Below the pieces are notes generated by a model. It did not search any database and had not been told where the DNA came from. It worked only from the letters and a program-made list of their open reading frames with translations. A stretch of 64,000 bases of DNA from Hirundichthys speculiger (taxonomy: Eukaryota; Chordata; Actinopteri; Beloniformes; Exocoetidae). Below are positions 11,048 through 22,690 of this stretch, piece after piece. A program made the position numbers and the translations under genes. The stretch spans positions 18,508 to 82,507 of the forward strand of contig JAGFBZ010000332.1 in the NCBI GenBank assembly GCA_018398805.1. The letters are read 5' to 3'. Numbering within the stretch: the first letter of the stretch is position 1; the number at the start of each line of letters is the position of its first letter.

Positions 11048-12175
11048 GTTTGTTTGTTTTTACTCAGACATCTGTTCATCTGTTCAGGCTGCAGAGATCA
11101 TTTCTCACTGTGGAGACTTTTCTTCTCACAGGTACAACAGTTGGTGGCTGAACGATCGAGTTCAACTTCATCATGAACTCACAATCGTTCTCCTCCTGAT
11201 TAAACCCTTCAGTGTGTTTCACTTCATTCAATAATGGACTGAATTTCCACTTGTCAGGTCCGACTCCTGCTCTTAGATTAGATTTAGTTTATTTTGCTCA
11301 TTTTCAGGTTCTTGTTTCTGTTCCACTCGTTTCAGAGGTGTGTTCTCTCTTGTTGGTACCACTGACTTTCATCCTTTTTTTCTTTCTGTCTTCATTTGGA
11401 AAATAGAGCTCAGGAGGTGCAGCATCAATTGAAGAGGGTCAATAAACTGCCAGAGTGTGATATTACAGATATTTAAATGTGTCCTTATTGATGTTTTTGG
11501 AGCTAAAGTCTCTGTGGAGTGTTTTCATCTTCCTCCAGGTCAACAACTGAAACCTGAAAACTGATGCTCTCCACTAGAGGGCGCCTTCATCCTGCAGACA
11601 GAGATGTGGAGGAGGTTAAAACTCCTCACTTCAGTTTTAAAGGGGCCAAGGAGACCAACAAAAACAAGGTGGAGGATCATCTGATAAACAACAACCCCCA
11701 GAAAGTGTGGGAGGGATTAAAGACCACCAACTGTGATCTATATTCTTTTATGACAATATCAGAACTCCTCCATTCAATCATACTGATGTGAAATTTAACA
11801 GCAATTTTTACTTAAAGTGGCTTTTCAAAGTATAAATGATGTAGTGATACACCACTACGACAGTTAACTAGTTTAGAGGTTCCCAACGTGTGGGTCAGGT
11901 CCCTTCAGCAGTTCATGAAATAAATCTGAATACTTGTGAGATGATTAATGGAAGACAAAGTTCTTTTTTTCTGTCTTTACTCTTTAATTTTATTATGAAA
12001 TTTTTATCTACAGTCAACATAAGATCTTTAAATGTTACATAGCCCCAAGTGGACCCTGTGGGCCAATTACACTGTCCTTGTTTTAACTGAGGTTTACAGT
12101 TTATCCATTAACTTACATTTATCTGAGGTTCAGGTCAAGGGGGCAGCTCTTACACCAGTATAAACATTTTTTTTA
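11048..12175. other. Intergenic stretch with weak LINE and hAT traces
   Basis: Mostly unassigned. At 11640-11740 the plus strand reads NKVEDHLINNNPQKVWEGL, resembling the EN-RT linker of L2/CR1 LINEs, about 30 codons only. At 11876-11905 the sequence AGAGGTTCCCAACGTGTGGG resembles the terminus of Charlie-like hAT elements. Neither can be extended. Confidence 0.4.
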
Positions 12176-12347
12176 CACTAGAGGCGTTTATTGACAGTGA
12201 AGATAGACAGGAAGGGGGACAGAGAGAGAATAGGGAGGACATGCAGCAAAGGGTTGCACGGGAGTCGAACCCATGACTGCTGCGTCGAGGAGTGTAGCCT
12301 CTGTATATGGGCTGCCTGCCCTAACTTCTACACCACTGGGCAGCCCA
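12176..12347 (-). mobile_element. tRNA-derived SINE
   Basis: Read on the minus strand, the 5' end has a Pol III-like A box (AGTGGTGTAGAAGTTAGGGC) and a B box (GGTTCGACTCCC) about 65 bp later, followed by a CTCTCTCTGTCCCCCTTCCT pyrimidine region and a 3' end TGTCAATAAACGCC. A related diverged copy sits at 35112-35305. Promoter boxes are degenerate relative to a functional tRNA and no cloverleaf is claimed. Confidence 0.75.
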
Positions 12348-12439
12348 CATCAGTATGAACTTTTAATGCACAATAATTATCTGAACCAAAATTAAAAATG
12401 TGCCAGAGGAAATATAACTGCATGGGCTTAAATATGGCA

Positions 12440-14450
12440 AGTGCTTGACAACACTACTTCATTACAGCGAGGTGGTCTTTCTGCTGGGCCTTTAGGCCTG
12501 TCACACCTCCTACGGTTCCTGTGGTGGATTGTTCATGGCAGGGGCGTCCTCTTCCCTGAGGCAGGCCTCAACCTGACCACATACCACAAAGGTTTTGCTG
12601 CAGGGTCTTCAGCTGGGGACCACCGCTCACTGATGTTTTGCTCCTCAGCCCAGAACATCTCCTGGGCAGTGAACATGGGTGTGTCCCTGACACCTCCTGC
12701 AGCAAAACGTAGCTGGATGTTGCTCCCCAGGCCTTGTCTCATCGTTTCTCTCATATGCAGCTTCCAGCCAACTCCCCCCCCCCCCCCGGCACTGTCAATA
12801 TTGCTTAATATAAGCTCAATCAATATTGCTGACTTCACAGCTGCAGACCACAGCACCACGTCAGGTCTTAAGGTGGCGCTGCATATCTCCTGTGGGTACT
12901 GGAGCTGCCTACCCAGGTCCACTTCCATCTTCCACACCGCCCCTAGGGATGTAACGATATGGAAAATTTGATATCTCGATTATAGTGACCAAATTATCAC
13001 GGTATACGATATTATCGTGGTATTCTTAATTGCTCTACAAATTAAAAAAAAAAAACATACATTTTAATAATTTCACAAAAACAATAAACGGAGAAACAAC
13101 TGGCACAGAAAGAGGTTTTATTTTAAAATAACAAAATAAGTAACAGGAACAAAGCTTATTTGTCTGGTGCAAATTTAAATAAACACTCTAACAACCATAG
13201 TAGGTCAAAATATGCAAACAATTATCAGGAAAAAAATGATGAGTCAAATGAAATAAACTTTTGACTTTAAACTGAACCTTAAGTGTAAATGTGATAATAA
13301 ATAAACAGTTGTATAGGAGCCAAATATGTTGTTCTAAATTGTAGTTCACTCTGTGTGTCTGTGGGTGTCGCTGTGTTGTTACCTGAGGGTCAGGTATAAA
13401 GGTAGCTGCTGTTATTGGTTAGGTGTTTGACCCGGAAGGGCAAATGGTTTTTGAACGCTGTGGCGCTAACTGCCGCCGTTATGGTTTTCGGATCAGCTAA
13501 TGGAATAAATATTTTAACTGCATCAGAAGAACATCTTTCCGGTCCTTTTTCAATGTAATTTTTGTCATGCTATCAGCACTTTCCGCCATGCTAACGCTAC
13601 GGTGCCAATGTTACAAATTACATATTCACACGAGACACAGTCGCGAGTCACTCTCAGACTTGAATGAGGCTGATATATGAGATGGAAGTCGAATATAAAC
13701 GGTAATCGTTATTGCGTAACATTTTACAGCGCTTTACCGTAATACCGGTAACCGTTCCATCCCTAACCGCCCCTGGTGTGAATAACTTGGCAGGTGGTCT
13801 CTGGCTGGTATGCATTGCGGATTCCCCCTGCCCGAGGAAGTGGATCCTGCAAAGACTGTCTGATGGACTCTGGTGGTTTGCCTCCTGTTGACTTTCCTCC
13901 AGGACCTCTGCCAGCTTCCTGAGAACTTGGTCATGACACAGACCCGGTGTCAGTGCTGTTTTGCAGCCTGAAAAAACATTCTGGAGTGAGGCATTGATGG
14001 TGCAGAGGTCATCAGATTGCTCTGTTCCAAGCCATTGGTGGAGGTTTTTAGGGCTCAGGAGAGTGTCATATGTTGCCCTAATGAGGAAACTGAGCTGAGC
14101 CTGTGACAGTTTCCAGAACTCTGCCCAGCTGATTGCTCGGCTCACGACACCCTCCCATGTTGTCCACCGCCCCTGCTGCTCCTGTGCCACAGACCTCACT
14201 CTGAGCTCCTCCTGACCTCTGCAACAACAAGGTCCTTCCTCTTCTTCCTGTTTGCCTTAGACCAAAGTATGGGTGGGTTGCTCCATCCGATGCCTGCCCG
14301 CCCTGTCTGGACCATGCCCTCGACTTCTTGATGTTGCAGTCTTCCCATCACAGTCTGGACCTCCTCTTTGGCCCTCCACTTCCTTCCAGTCTCAACTCTG
14401 GTATTTGCATCAGCCACTGCCCTGTCAGAGGAGTCCCTCAACTCCATCAC
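12440..14450 (-). pseudogene. LINE-type C-terminal region (CCHC knuckle plus endonuclease-like segment)
   Basis: Reading minus strand from 14450: KAKEEVQTVMGRLQHQEVEG-like start, GWSNPPILWSKANRK, GRWTTWEGVVSRAI, LSFLIRATYDTLLSPKNLH, then DDLCTINASLQNVFSGC (one Cys of a C-x2-C-x8-H-x4-C pattern and the His are changed), LRKLAEVLEES, and after the MITE gap MEVDLGRQLQYP, LRPDVVLWSAAVKSAILIEL. The arrangement of a Cys/His knuckle before RPDxVLxS...IELTxPW resembles the C-terminus of LINEs with a restriction-like endonuclease (R2/R4/HERO type). That assignment is inference. Several stops and a poly-C run at 12776-12787 break it. No RT core is present here. Confidence 0.5.
12944..13765. mobile_element. 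hAT-type MITE, TAGGGATGTAACGATA termini
   Basis: Begins TAGGGATGTAACGATATGG and ends CGGTAACCGTTCCATCCCTA. Perfect 8-bp duplications ACCGCCCC lie at 12936-12943 and 13766-13773. Removing it plus one duplication rejoins the LINE reading frame around it. There is no coding frame; 822 bp. Confidence 0.93.
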
Positions 14451-14579
14451 CAGCCTTGATAATTACAATAATATTAACATCCTGGAATGAAAAAAATGCA
14501 ACAAAGATGAATTGCAGACATTCTAGATCAGGGGTGGCCAACCCTGGTCCTTGAGAGCCACAATCCTGCTTGTCTTAGA

Positions 14580-15443
14580 TGTTCTTTAAGCCTTCTTCCA
14601 GATGCCACTTCTCTCCAGTAAAACATTAGGGACAGACTGGTATTCTGCAGAAGGTACAGGGACTGGACTCCTGAAGACTAGGGTAAAGTGATTTTCTCTG
14701 ATCAATCCCCTTTGCGATTGTTTGGGGCATCTGGAAGAAGGCTTGTTCGGAGAAGACAAGGTGAGCGCCACCATCAGTCCTGTCTCATGCCAACAGTGAA
14801 CCATTCATGTGGGGGGGTTGCTTTTCGGTCATGGGAGTGGGATCTCTTACAATCTTGCCTAAAGGCACAGCCATGAATGAAGAATGGTACCAGAACTTCC
14901 TCCGAGAGCAACTTCTCCCAACCATCCAAGGGCAGTTTGGTGATGAAGAATGCCTTTTCCAGCATGATGGAGCACCTTGCCATAAAGCAAAAGTCATAAC
15001 GAAATGGCTCAGGGAACAAAACATTAAGATGTTGGGCCCTTGGCCAGGAAACTCCCCAGATCTTAATCCCATTGAGAATTTGTGGTCAATCCTCAAGAGG
15101 CGGGTGGTCAATCAAAAACCCACAAATTCTGACAAACTTCAAGCATTGATTATGCAAGAATTGACTGGTATCAGTCAGAATTTGGTCCAGAAGTTGATTA
15201 ACAGCATGCCAGGGAGAACTGCAGAGGTCTTGAAAAAGAAGGGTCAGCACTGCAGATATTGACTTATTGCATAAATTATGTGTAATTCTCAATAAAAGCT
15301 TTTGAAATTGATGAAATGCTTCTAATTGTATTTCATTATAACATAGAAACACCTGACTAAAACATATAAAAACTCTGAAGCAGCAGACTTTGTGAAAATG
15401 TAATATTTGTGTCATTCTCAAAACTTTTGGCCATGACTGTACA
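14580..15443 (+). mobile_element. Tc1/mariner element, 5' truncated
   Basis: The 3' end is the terminal repeat ACTTTTGGCCATGACTGTA (15424-15442), the inverse of a Tc1-type TACAGTCATGGCCAAAAG start, preceded by an AATAAA at 15291. The left terminal repeat is absent, so about half of the element is missing. The element abuts a LINE fragment at 15444. A short word AGGGGTGGCCAACCCTGGTCC at 14530-14550, common in fish repeats, lies just upstream. Confidence 0.85.
14640..15262 (+). pseudogene. Tc1-like transposase, C-terminal two-thirds
   Basis: The intact 3' frame runs 14807-15262 (151 codons to the stop). The first catalytic Asp is in FSDQSPLRLFG (near 14692-14725), in a different frame. The second is in FQHDGAPCHKAK, and the Glu in PDLNPIENLW. 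I count 35 residues between the second Asp and the Glu, so the triad reads as DD35E and not the usual DD34E of Tc1/Sleeping Beauty. The N-terminal DNA-binding helix-turn-helix region is missing. At least one frameshift near 14800. It cannot be active. Confidence 0.85.
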
Positions 15444-15600
15444 GGGCACTGGTGGACAAGTTTGTAGAGTGGACGGAGCAGAATCACCTGAGGCTGAACG
15501 TCAACAAGACCAGAGAGATGGTGATGACTTCAGGAGGAAGAAGAAGCCTGCACAGTCTCTACAGATCAAAGGGGAGGTGGTGGGGGACGTGATATTTGGC
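15444..15600 (+). pseudogene. LINE reverse transcriptase fragment
   Basis: Reads ALVDKFVEWTEQNHLRLNVN then KTREMVMTS, and in a second frame RRKKKPAQSLQIKGEVV, matching the block after the catalytic DD in L2-like LINEs (compare NHLQINAGKTKELVADFRR at 775-840). About 50 codons. The Tc1 element sits at its left edge. Confidence 0.7.
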
Positions 15601-16859
15601 TATGCTTCTTCCATGTGTGGGTGTCCATGATCCAGTATCCTGCCATAATGTTAATATGCAAATTATCCACAATGTTAATTGGGAGTACTTCAGACGTTCT
15701 CAATTGGAGTTCAGGTTCTGCACATCGTGGGCCTACAAAACACTTGGTTTTAGACCAGCTCCTTGCTAGCGCGGGGAGGGGGTGGGGGGCATCTGTCTGT
15801 TGTAAGTGAGGCCTGCTGCGATCATATTGTGTTTGGTGGTATTTACTCTAGTCAAGGTTTTTTTTTTTTTTAATTTTGCGTTCTTCCTTTTATTTTCCTG
15901 TGAGATTCCATGCTAGCATCACATGGTGCTAAAACCAGTGATGCCTCTTTTGGATAATAGGAAACCTGATTCTTTCCTGACCTTGCCCGACGGTCGACTT
16001 GGGGATGCAGCTGTGGGTGTTTCTGGTGATTAAGTACTGGTCATTCAGTAGGCATTGTGTTTTCCTGATGGGGTTTGGCTGTCGTCTAGAGGAGTTAGCC
16101 TCCAGGGGGTCTTTTGTTGTTCCTCTTATTTTCGGTAATCTGGCGATCCGAACTAAACTAAAATTTAAGATTCAAACTCCAAATTCACTCAGGCAATCAA
16201 CCAATTCCAATCTGATCCTGAGAAGTGTACACATAGTGGGGAACAGCGTGCTCTAGTGCTGTGATTTAGATAAGCTTGTCACGTGTACAACAAAAAGTGA
16301 GGAGTGTTGGTTGAAAATATCATCAGGTCACCATGAGCTGTTTCTTAGTATCTAATGTAGAATATCTGATTCTGGGTGCAGGCGCCATGGCGTGGTTTTT
16401 CTGAGAAGAATGTAGCTCAAGGCTCAAATATTGATAACAAATGGTTAAAATGACTGCGTTTCCTTAATTTATTGTCTTGTGCTGACAACGGTTGTCTTGC
16501 ATGCTGCTGTGAGTTACAATGACCATCTCTACTGTATACACTGGAGATTAAAATCCACTCGCACCCCCTGTCCGATTGTCCAGTCAAGTGCTTTGTTAAG
16601 TGTTGTACAATTGCCTCACCAGAACTCACTAATTATTGGTAAACTATTATACATTAAAAGTAAAATTTAAATAACAGTGATCAAACACAAGGAGAGTAAA
16701 TGTCGGGCGTGCTTTTGGTAAACAGCGTAAAACTTAACCACACTGAAATGCCTGTAAGTTTTGTTTACATTTTCACAGAACCTTGTATAGGTTGGAAACG
16801 TATGTCTGCAGGAACCCTGTAGGGATCCAAGGATTTATCACTGACTGCTGTTGAAAAAG
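15601..16859. other. Unassigned, possibly LTR-like sequence
   Basis: No coding frame recognised. The stretch TCTGGCGATCCGAACTAAAC near 16139-16158 begins with TGGCGATCCGAAC, which looks like a tRNA primer-binding site following an LTR. I cannot identify the matching LTR start or a gag frame, so this is only a hint. Short poly-T at 15859-15870. A TAGGGATCC near 16821 is not a paired terminus. Confidence 0.25.
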
Positions 16860-17003
16860 AAATGAATGGGGGCTTCCGGTGTAGCTGAGATGGCGATGGC
16901 AGTATAGTGCGGTAGGCTCCCGACAGCGAGGTTAAATATTCACCCGACAAAACTCGAATTTACTCACAGACATTGTCAACAGAGCGCCGACGGGTGACCA
17001 AGA

Positions 17004-18008
17004 ATGCCCCAGAAAGTAAAGAAAAGCACGGCACAAAATAAAGTACAGGTGGAGGAAGATGACGGTCAACTGTCACAAGCTAGCAGCAACATGGAGGACG
17101 ACACGGAGCAGCCGGTCACCGCCACGGGGCAGAGCCGTGACGATAACTTGAGCTTAATTCTGAAATAGTTGCGAGAATTTAGAAAGGACTCCAGTCAGCA
17201 ACTAAACGGCATAAGAGAAGATATAAACAAGATCTACAAAAGAATGGAGGAGGCAGAGGACCGTATCAACAATGCGGAGGAACGCATCCAGTCCTCGGAA
17301 GATGTGTTGTCGGAGCTCGTGAAGCTCCACACGCAAACGGCGGCCAAGTTAACAGATTTGGAGGGGCGCACACGGCGTGAAAATGTCAGAATACATGGAG
17401 TAATAGAAGGAGCTGAAAACGATTCACCATCGGTTATAGCATTTGTGGAGGACTTATTAATGAAAGGACTGGAGCTTCCTTCCACCGCAGTGCTTAACAT
17501 CGAGCGGGCGCACAGGGCGCTTGCATCGAGACCACCAAAAGACGCCCCTCCGAGATCACTCGTGGTCAAGTTCTCCAGCTACAGGATGAAGGAGGATATT
17601 ATCAAGAGAGCTTGGCAGAAGAGAGGCTTCGACTTTCAAGGGAAAAGAGTGCAACTGGACCACGATTACGCACCGGAGTTGCTGAGGAAACAGAGGGAGT
17701 ATGCGGAGGCAAAAGCCGTGCTGAAAGGAAAAAATATAAAGTTTCAAACCCCCTATCCGGCGAGAATGAGAGTGTTCTACCAGGATGGCACAGTGGTTTA
17801 CGGATCGGCACAGGAGGCCACTGAGGATATGGTAGAGAGAAGCATACCGGTGACGGTTCTGAAAAAGCCGACTTCCCTTTTGGATCAAATCAGCCAGATG
17901 ACTTGGCAAATAGGTGGAAGACGAGGAAACAGGGAAAATGCAAGCATAGCACGAGGCTACAAGGAAAGGCTCCAGGCATTCCGGCGACAGGATAATATGG
18001 ATAAGTAA
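17004..18008 (+). pseudogene. L1 ORF1p (RNA-binding protein), one premature stop
   Basis: The frame from ATG at 17004 (MPQKVKKSTAQNK) runs 334 codons to TAA at 18008 with a single in-frame TAG at 17166. After it comes a heptad-like coiled coil (about residues 60-115: EDINKIYKRMEEAEDRINN), then TDLEGRTRRENVRIHGVIEG, the start of the RRM-like core, and a C-terminal domain with RSLVVKFSSYRMKEDII and YPARMRVFY. ORF1p normally trimerises through the coiled coil and binds LINE RNA. Acidic N-terminus. A shorter ORF1p remnant of another element lies at 43640-43830. Confidence 0.9.
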
Positions 18009-18504
18009 CTGAAGCTTCCCTTTGATAGAATTATGTCAAGCTATCTTTTGTCAGAAATAATGCATGTCAGAAATAATGCAAGTCGAAAAAATCCTTCTTT
18101 AGTACTTATTATAACAAGCAACAGTTCCTCGCCTTGAACTTTTTCCAATGTGACAATCGTCATTTTGAAGACAAAGTTATGGGCATGTAGAGGTTAAAAG
18201 TACTGTTGGGACACCCTCTACTGGACTTGATGGGCATGTGCGTCAGCTTTGAGGCTGAAGAGGGCCCTCTTCCAAGAGGAAGAGGCCTTCCCTCTATACT
18301 CTCACTCCATCAGAGTCACAAGGCCACATTACAGGCCTTCCACCTTACTTTTGGAAGTCAAGACTGTTGTTTTTTATTTTATGGACAGTTGTTGCATTTT
18401 GTTATTATGATTCGATGTTTTTTCCTTTGCCACCGTTAATTGTGGCAGCAGAGGTGTTGTTTATGACTCAGGTAAACTGGTTTTAGGTGGCTCAAAATAC
18501 TGTC
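18009..18504 (+). other. Spacer between the two LINE ORFs
   Basis: Non-coding region inside the LINE. It includes a direct repeat TGTCAGAAATAATGCA at 18048 and 18065. No promoter or IRES claimed. Confidence 0.6.
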
Positions 18505-18509
18505 TCAGA

Positions 18510-21500
18510 TTCATAAATGCAACGATGTAAAATTATTACATACAATGTAAATGGTTTAGGTAACCCGATTAAAAGAAGCAAAGTTTTGGCAAAATTAAAG
18601 CGAGAGAAAGTGGAAATAGCTCTTCTTCAGTAGACTCACCTGACAGAATCAGAGCACACAAAATTGAAAAGATTTGGGTTTAACGAGTTTTCATCATCTT
18701 GTAACCAGGGACCTAGGAGAGGTGTAACTGTTCTGATCTCCAATAAGTTAAATTTTGAGTGCTATATATATTCATTCTGGGTTACCTGGAAGGGGTTTTA
18801 GTCACCATTTTAAGTGTTTATGCCCCACCAGGATCGGTATGGAAATTTTATAAACATATATTTGAACTGATAATTTCAGAGGCTCAGGGTTTACTCATTT
18901 GTGGTGGCGACTTCAATATCAGAATCAATTCATTTCTGGATACTACGAGACCTCACTATTCAGGGGAAACAAATATCACAAGGAACATAAAATTAATGAT
19001 GGCAGAGCTGGGTCTTATTGACATATGGAGGGAGCTGAATCCAACAAAGAGAGACTTCACTTTTTTCTCTCACCCACACTACATATACTCTAGGCTTGAT
19101 TACTATTTTATGTTTCAAAAGGATATAGGTAAGGTACATAGTTGCAGTATTGGATGTATGGATCTTTCAGACCACTGTCCAGTTTATATGGTTATACAAC
19201 TAGATTCTGAAAAAAAGAGAACAATCTGGAGGCTAAACACTGGGATCCTAAATCAAACGAGGGATCAAATAAGAACAGATATTAAAAATTATCTTGAAGA
19301 AAATGATAACGGGGAGGTGTCCACGCTAATTCTGTGGGAGGCATTAAAGGTTGTTCTAAGGGGTAGGATTATTGGCTATTGTTCTAACTTGAAAAAGCAA
19401 AATAAGGAAAATTTGGACAAGTTGCAAGTAAAACTTAAAAATTTAGAAAATATCCATAAAAAGACACAAAATCAAAGAATAAAAATTGAACTGGACGAGA
19501 CAAAAAATTAGCTAAATGAAATCTATTCAAATGATATAAAAAGAAAGCTTATTTTTCTAAAACAAAGTTATTATGAAGCTGGAGGGAGATCGGCTAAACT
19601 ATTGGCATACAAATTAAAGAAACAACAAGCAGATAGTATAATACATAAAGTAAAAGACCCTATAACAAATTCTTTATCTCACAAATTAACAGCAATACAA
19701 CAGTCATTTGAAACTTACTATAAAACTCTATACACACAGCCCAAAATGGATAAAACAAAAATGATACTTTTCTTGACCTTATAAATTTACCAGAAATAAG
19801 AGATGACCAAAATGAGAATTTGATACAAGAAATAACAGATGAAGAAATTAAAAGGGCAATTTCAAATCTGAAACCTAATAAAGCAGCAGGACCAGACGGT
19901 TTCCCGTCTGAGTGGTATAAGGAGATGAGAGACCTATTAACCCCAATAATGAAAAAGACCTTTGATCATGTTCTCAGAACTGGGGAGACACCTCCTTCAT
20001 GGAAGGAGGCTGTGATCTCTTTGATACCAAAAGAAGGAAAAGACAGACTTGACTGCAGTAGTTATCGACCAATAAGTGTGCTGAACCAAGATTATAAGAT
20101 TTTCACACACATTTTGGCAAAAAGACTTGAAAATATTCTCCCCCAAATTATAAGCTAAGACCAGACAGGTTTCATCCAGCAAAGGCAGACCCAGGACAAT
20201 ATTCGTCGAACACTACATGTAATCGATCATATAGTAAAAAATAACATCCAGGCTGTAATACTGAGCCTAGATGCGGAAAAGGCTTTCGATCTTGTAAATT
20301 GGGAGTTTTTATATAAAGTGCTACAAAAATTTGGATTCCATCAGACCTTTATCAGGACCATACAGGCACTGTATAAAAGCCCAAAGGCAACAATAAAAAT
20401 AAATGGTGCTATTTCAAACGCATTTGACCTGGAAAGAGGAACTAGACAGGGTTGCCCCATCAGTCCGGCACTTTTTGCAATATTTATAGAAGCATTAAGT
20501 CAGAGGGTTATTCAGGACACGATTATAACAGGAATCAAAATATTAGGTCAAGAACACAAAATTTCATTATTCGCGGATGATGTTTTAATTAGTTTGTCAG
20601 GCCCAGAAAGCTCAATTCCAAAACTATGGTCAGTACTAGATTCATTTAGTGCTGTCTCAGGCTATAAATTAAATATCCTGAAAACCCAAATCTTGAGTTT
20701 CAATTATCAACCAAGCCAAATTATAAAATTAAATTTTCAATTAAATTGGAACCTAGACCAAGTAAAATATCTTGGAGTAAACATCCCGAAAAACTTAACA
20801 AATTTGTATGCTCTTAATTTTAATTTGTTAAATAAGAAGATAAAGGAGGATATTAACAGGTGGAATTTAATACCATTTTTAGGATTTGAATCACGGATTG
20901 AATCGGTAAAAATGAATATTCTGCCGAGAATATTATATTTGTTCCAGACTCTTCCAGTTGAAATATCTGATGCACAATTCAATGAATGGGACAAATTAAT
21001 ATCTCGATATGTATGGCAAGGAAGAAAGCCAAGAATTAAATATCAAACTCTTCAACTGATGAAAAATAAGGGGGGACTCGCTCTGCCCTGTTTAAAAGAC
21101 TATTATTTAGCCGCCCAATTGAGAATCTTGATTTGTTGGTGTAACTCTGATTTTCATGCCAGATGGAAAGAAATAGAGGAGAATATATCTGGGGATATTC
21201 CAATCCAGGCATGTCTAGGGGATAAAAAACTAATTAAAAAAATAATTGAAATAGGTAACAGATGGGTCACTTTATCTCTAAAAACTTGGTTATATGTAGT
21301 TTCTAAGAGGGGTTGGCTTGAGGATATTAAGATTTTAAGATGGTGTTCATATGATTCAGATTTCACTTCAAATAAGATGGATGTGAGCTATAAGAAGTTG
21401 GCTAAACAAGGGCTCTCATCATACTGCACCTTTTTTAATCAGGGTATACTGAGTGATTTCCAATCTTTGAAAGCATTGTACGGATTAAACAACAGTGATT

Positions 21501-22267
21501 TTTACAGATTTCTTCAGGTACGACACCATATAAACAGTTTAATCCCTGATGGTCAGAAAGTGTTTGATAATAAGTTAATGAAAGTGTTTATTTGTGCTTA
21601 CACAATGGATTCTGGACTTAAAATCATTTCAAGACTGTACAAAGGACTACAGGAGGTTAAAATGGCAAACACCATGTATATTAAAAATAAGTGGGACAAA
21701 GAGACAAATAAATGTATTCCAGAACAAGTTTGGCTTAGATATTGTGAATTCCAATGGCAGATATCAAACTCAACCTCATGGAGAACTTTTGCCTGGCAGA
21801 GTCTTTGCAGATTCTTTATCACACCAGTTCAGAAATCCCACCAGTCAGGCCCTTTTGGTTGCTGGAGGAAATGTGGCTCAAAAGCAGCCAATCACTTTCA
21901 CCTGTTTTGGGCTTGCCCAGTTATAACCATATTTTGGCAAAAGATTTGTACAGAATTAAGAGTTATATTTGGGTCAAAGACGGTTTTTAACTGGGACGAA
22001 CTCCTTTTTGGGATATCACACTCAACATCGACAAACATAAAGACTAAATACCTATTTGGGATACTGAGTGTAGCAGCTAGGAAAGCAATCACAAGGAAGT
22101 GGCTTAAACCAGGCAGCCCATCCATTGAGGACTGGTATGATATTATCTATGAAATTTTTGTTATGGAAAGAATCACTTTTTCTATAAGGCTACAGAAAAC
22201 TAGATTTGAAGAAAATTGGGAATTATGGACAATATATATTTCTGTAAGGCGCCCCTCCTTTATCTGA
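18510..22267 (+). pseudogene. L1 ORF2p: APE endonuclease and reverse transcriptase
   Basis: The endonuclease begins KIITYNVNGLGNPIKRSKVL. Its catalytic Glu codon in the LLQETHL motif reads TAG at 18631, so the active site is directly converted to a stop. Further on: VTILSVYAPPG, LICGGDFNIR, SRLDYYF, DLSDHCPVY, all conserved EN motifs. A stop at 19509 and frameshifts near 18765 and 19775 follow. RT: NKAAGPDGFPSEWYK, LIPKEGKDR, a stop at 20156, SLDAEKAFD, GTRQGCPISPALF, and FADD at 20570-20581, intact. A 649-codon open frame covers 20318-22267 through the L1-type C-terminus, with a C-x3-C...H-x4-C knuckle (GCWRKCGSKAANHFHLFWAC). Confidence 0.93.
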
Positions 22268-22561
22268 TTCTGACCTACTATATATCACTCATTTATTCAT
22301 TTATCCATTTATCTTTCCCTTCTTTCACATACAATTTACTAATATTTGGACAGTACCCCCCACCCCCTCTTATTTTTCTTTTCTAAAAAGTGAAAAAACA
22401 CCTCAGGTTCTGTGTTCGCCTGTTTGTTCAACAGGTATATTGTATTTAACTGAAAAATGAATCACTCTGCATAAGTAATTTTATTGTTATGATTGCTTTT
22501 GTTGTAGCTGTGGTGTGATTTTCAATATAGAGAATTAAAAAAAAAGAAAAACAAATGAATG

Positions 22562-22690
22562 AATGTGGCTCATGTGGATCCTGATCAGAGCTGCATGTTA
22601 CATTTATTTAGAGGTTCACAGAAGAAAATGATGGTGCAGCTGGAGTTATTTTCTGACACTAACAGCTTTTTTTTCAAGCATGAATGCAGT
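22562..22690. repeat. Inverted repeat arm left of the ZNF finger exon
   Basis: The stretch GATCCTGATCAGAGCTGCAT to about 22690 is found inverted at 25031-25140, with a few mismatches and a small rearrangement at the end. The two arms bracket the finger exon, about 2.4 kb apart. Confidence 0.85.

Larger units (their letters stand above)
16869..22552 (+). mobile_element. Full-length L1-type LINE
   Basis: 5.68-kb element with a short GC-richer 5' UTR (16869-17003), ORF1, a 0.5-kb spacer, ORF2, a 3' UTR and an A-rich tail (AATTAAAAAAAAAGAAAAAC). It is flanked by a 9-bp target-site duplication AAATGAATG at 16860-16868 and 22553-22561, so it integrated full-length by target-primed reverse transcription. 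Both ORFs are damaged by a handful of stops and frameshifts, so it is relatively young but dead. The insertion lies just downstream of the ZNF gene. Confidence 0.92.

Noticed and set aside
12176..12347. tRNA gene
   Set aside because: A and B boxes are present but the sequence does not close into a cloverleaf with a clear anticodon arm, and a diverged copy with a SINE tail exists at 35112.
16821..16830. TAGGGATCC as a hAT terminus
   Set aside because: No inverted partner or duplication was found nearby.
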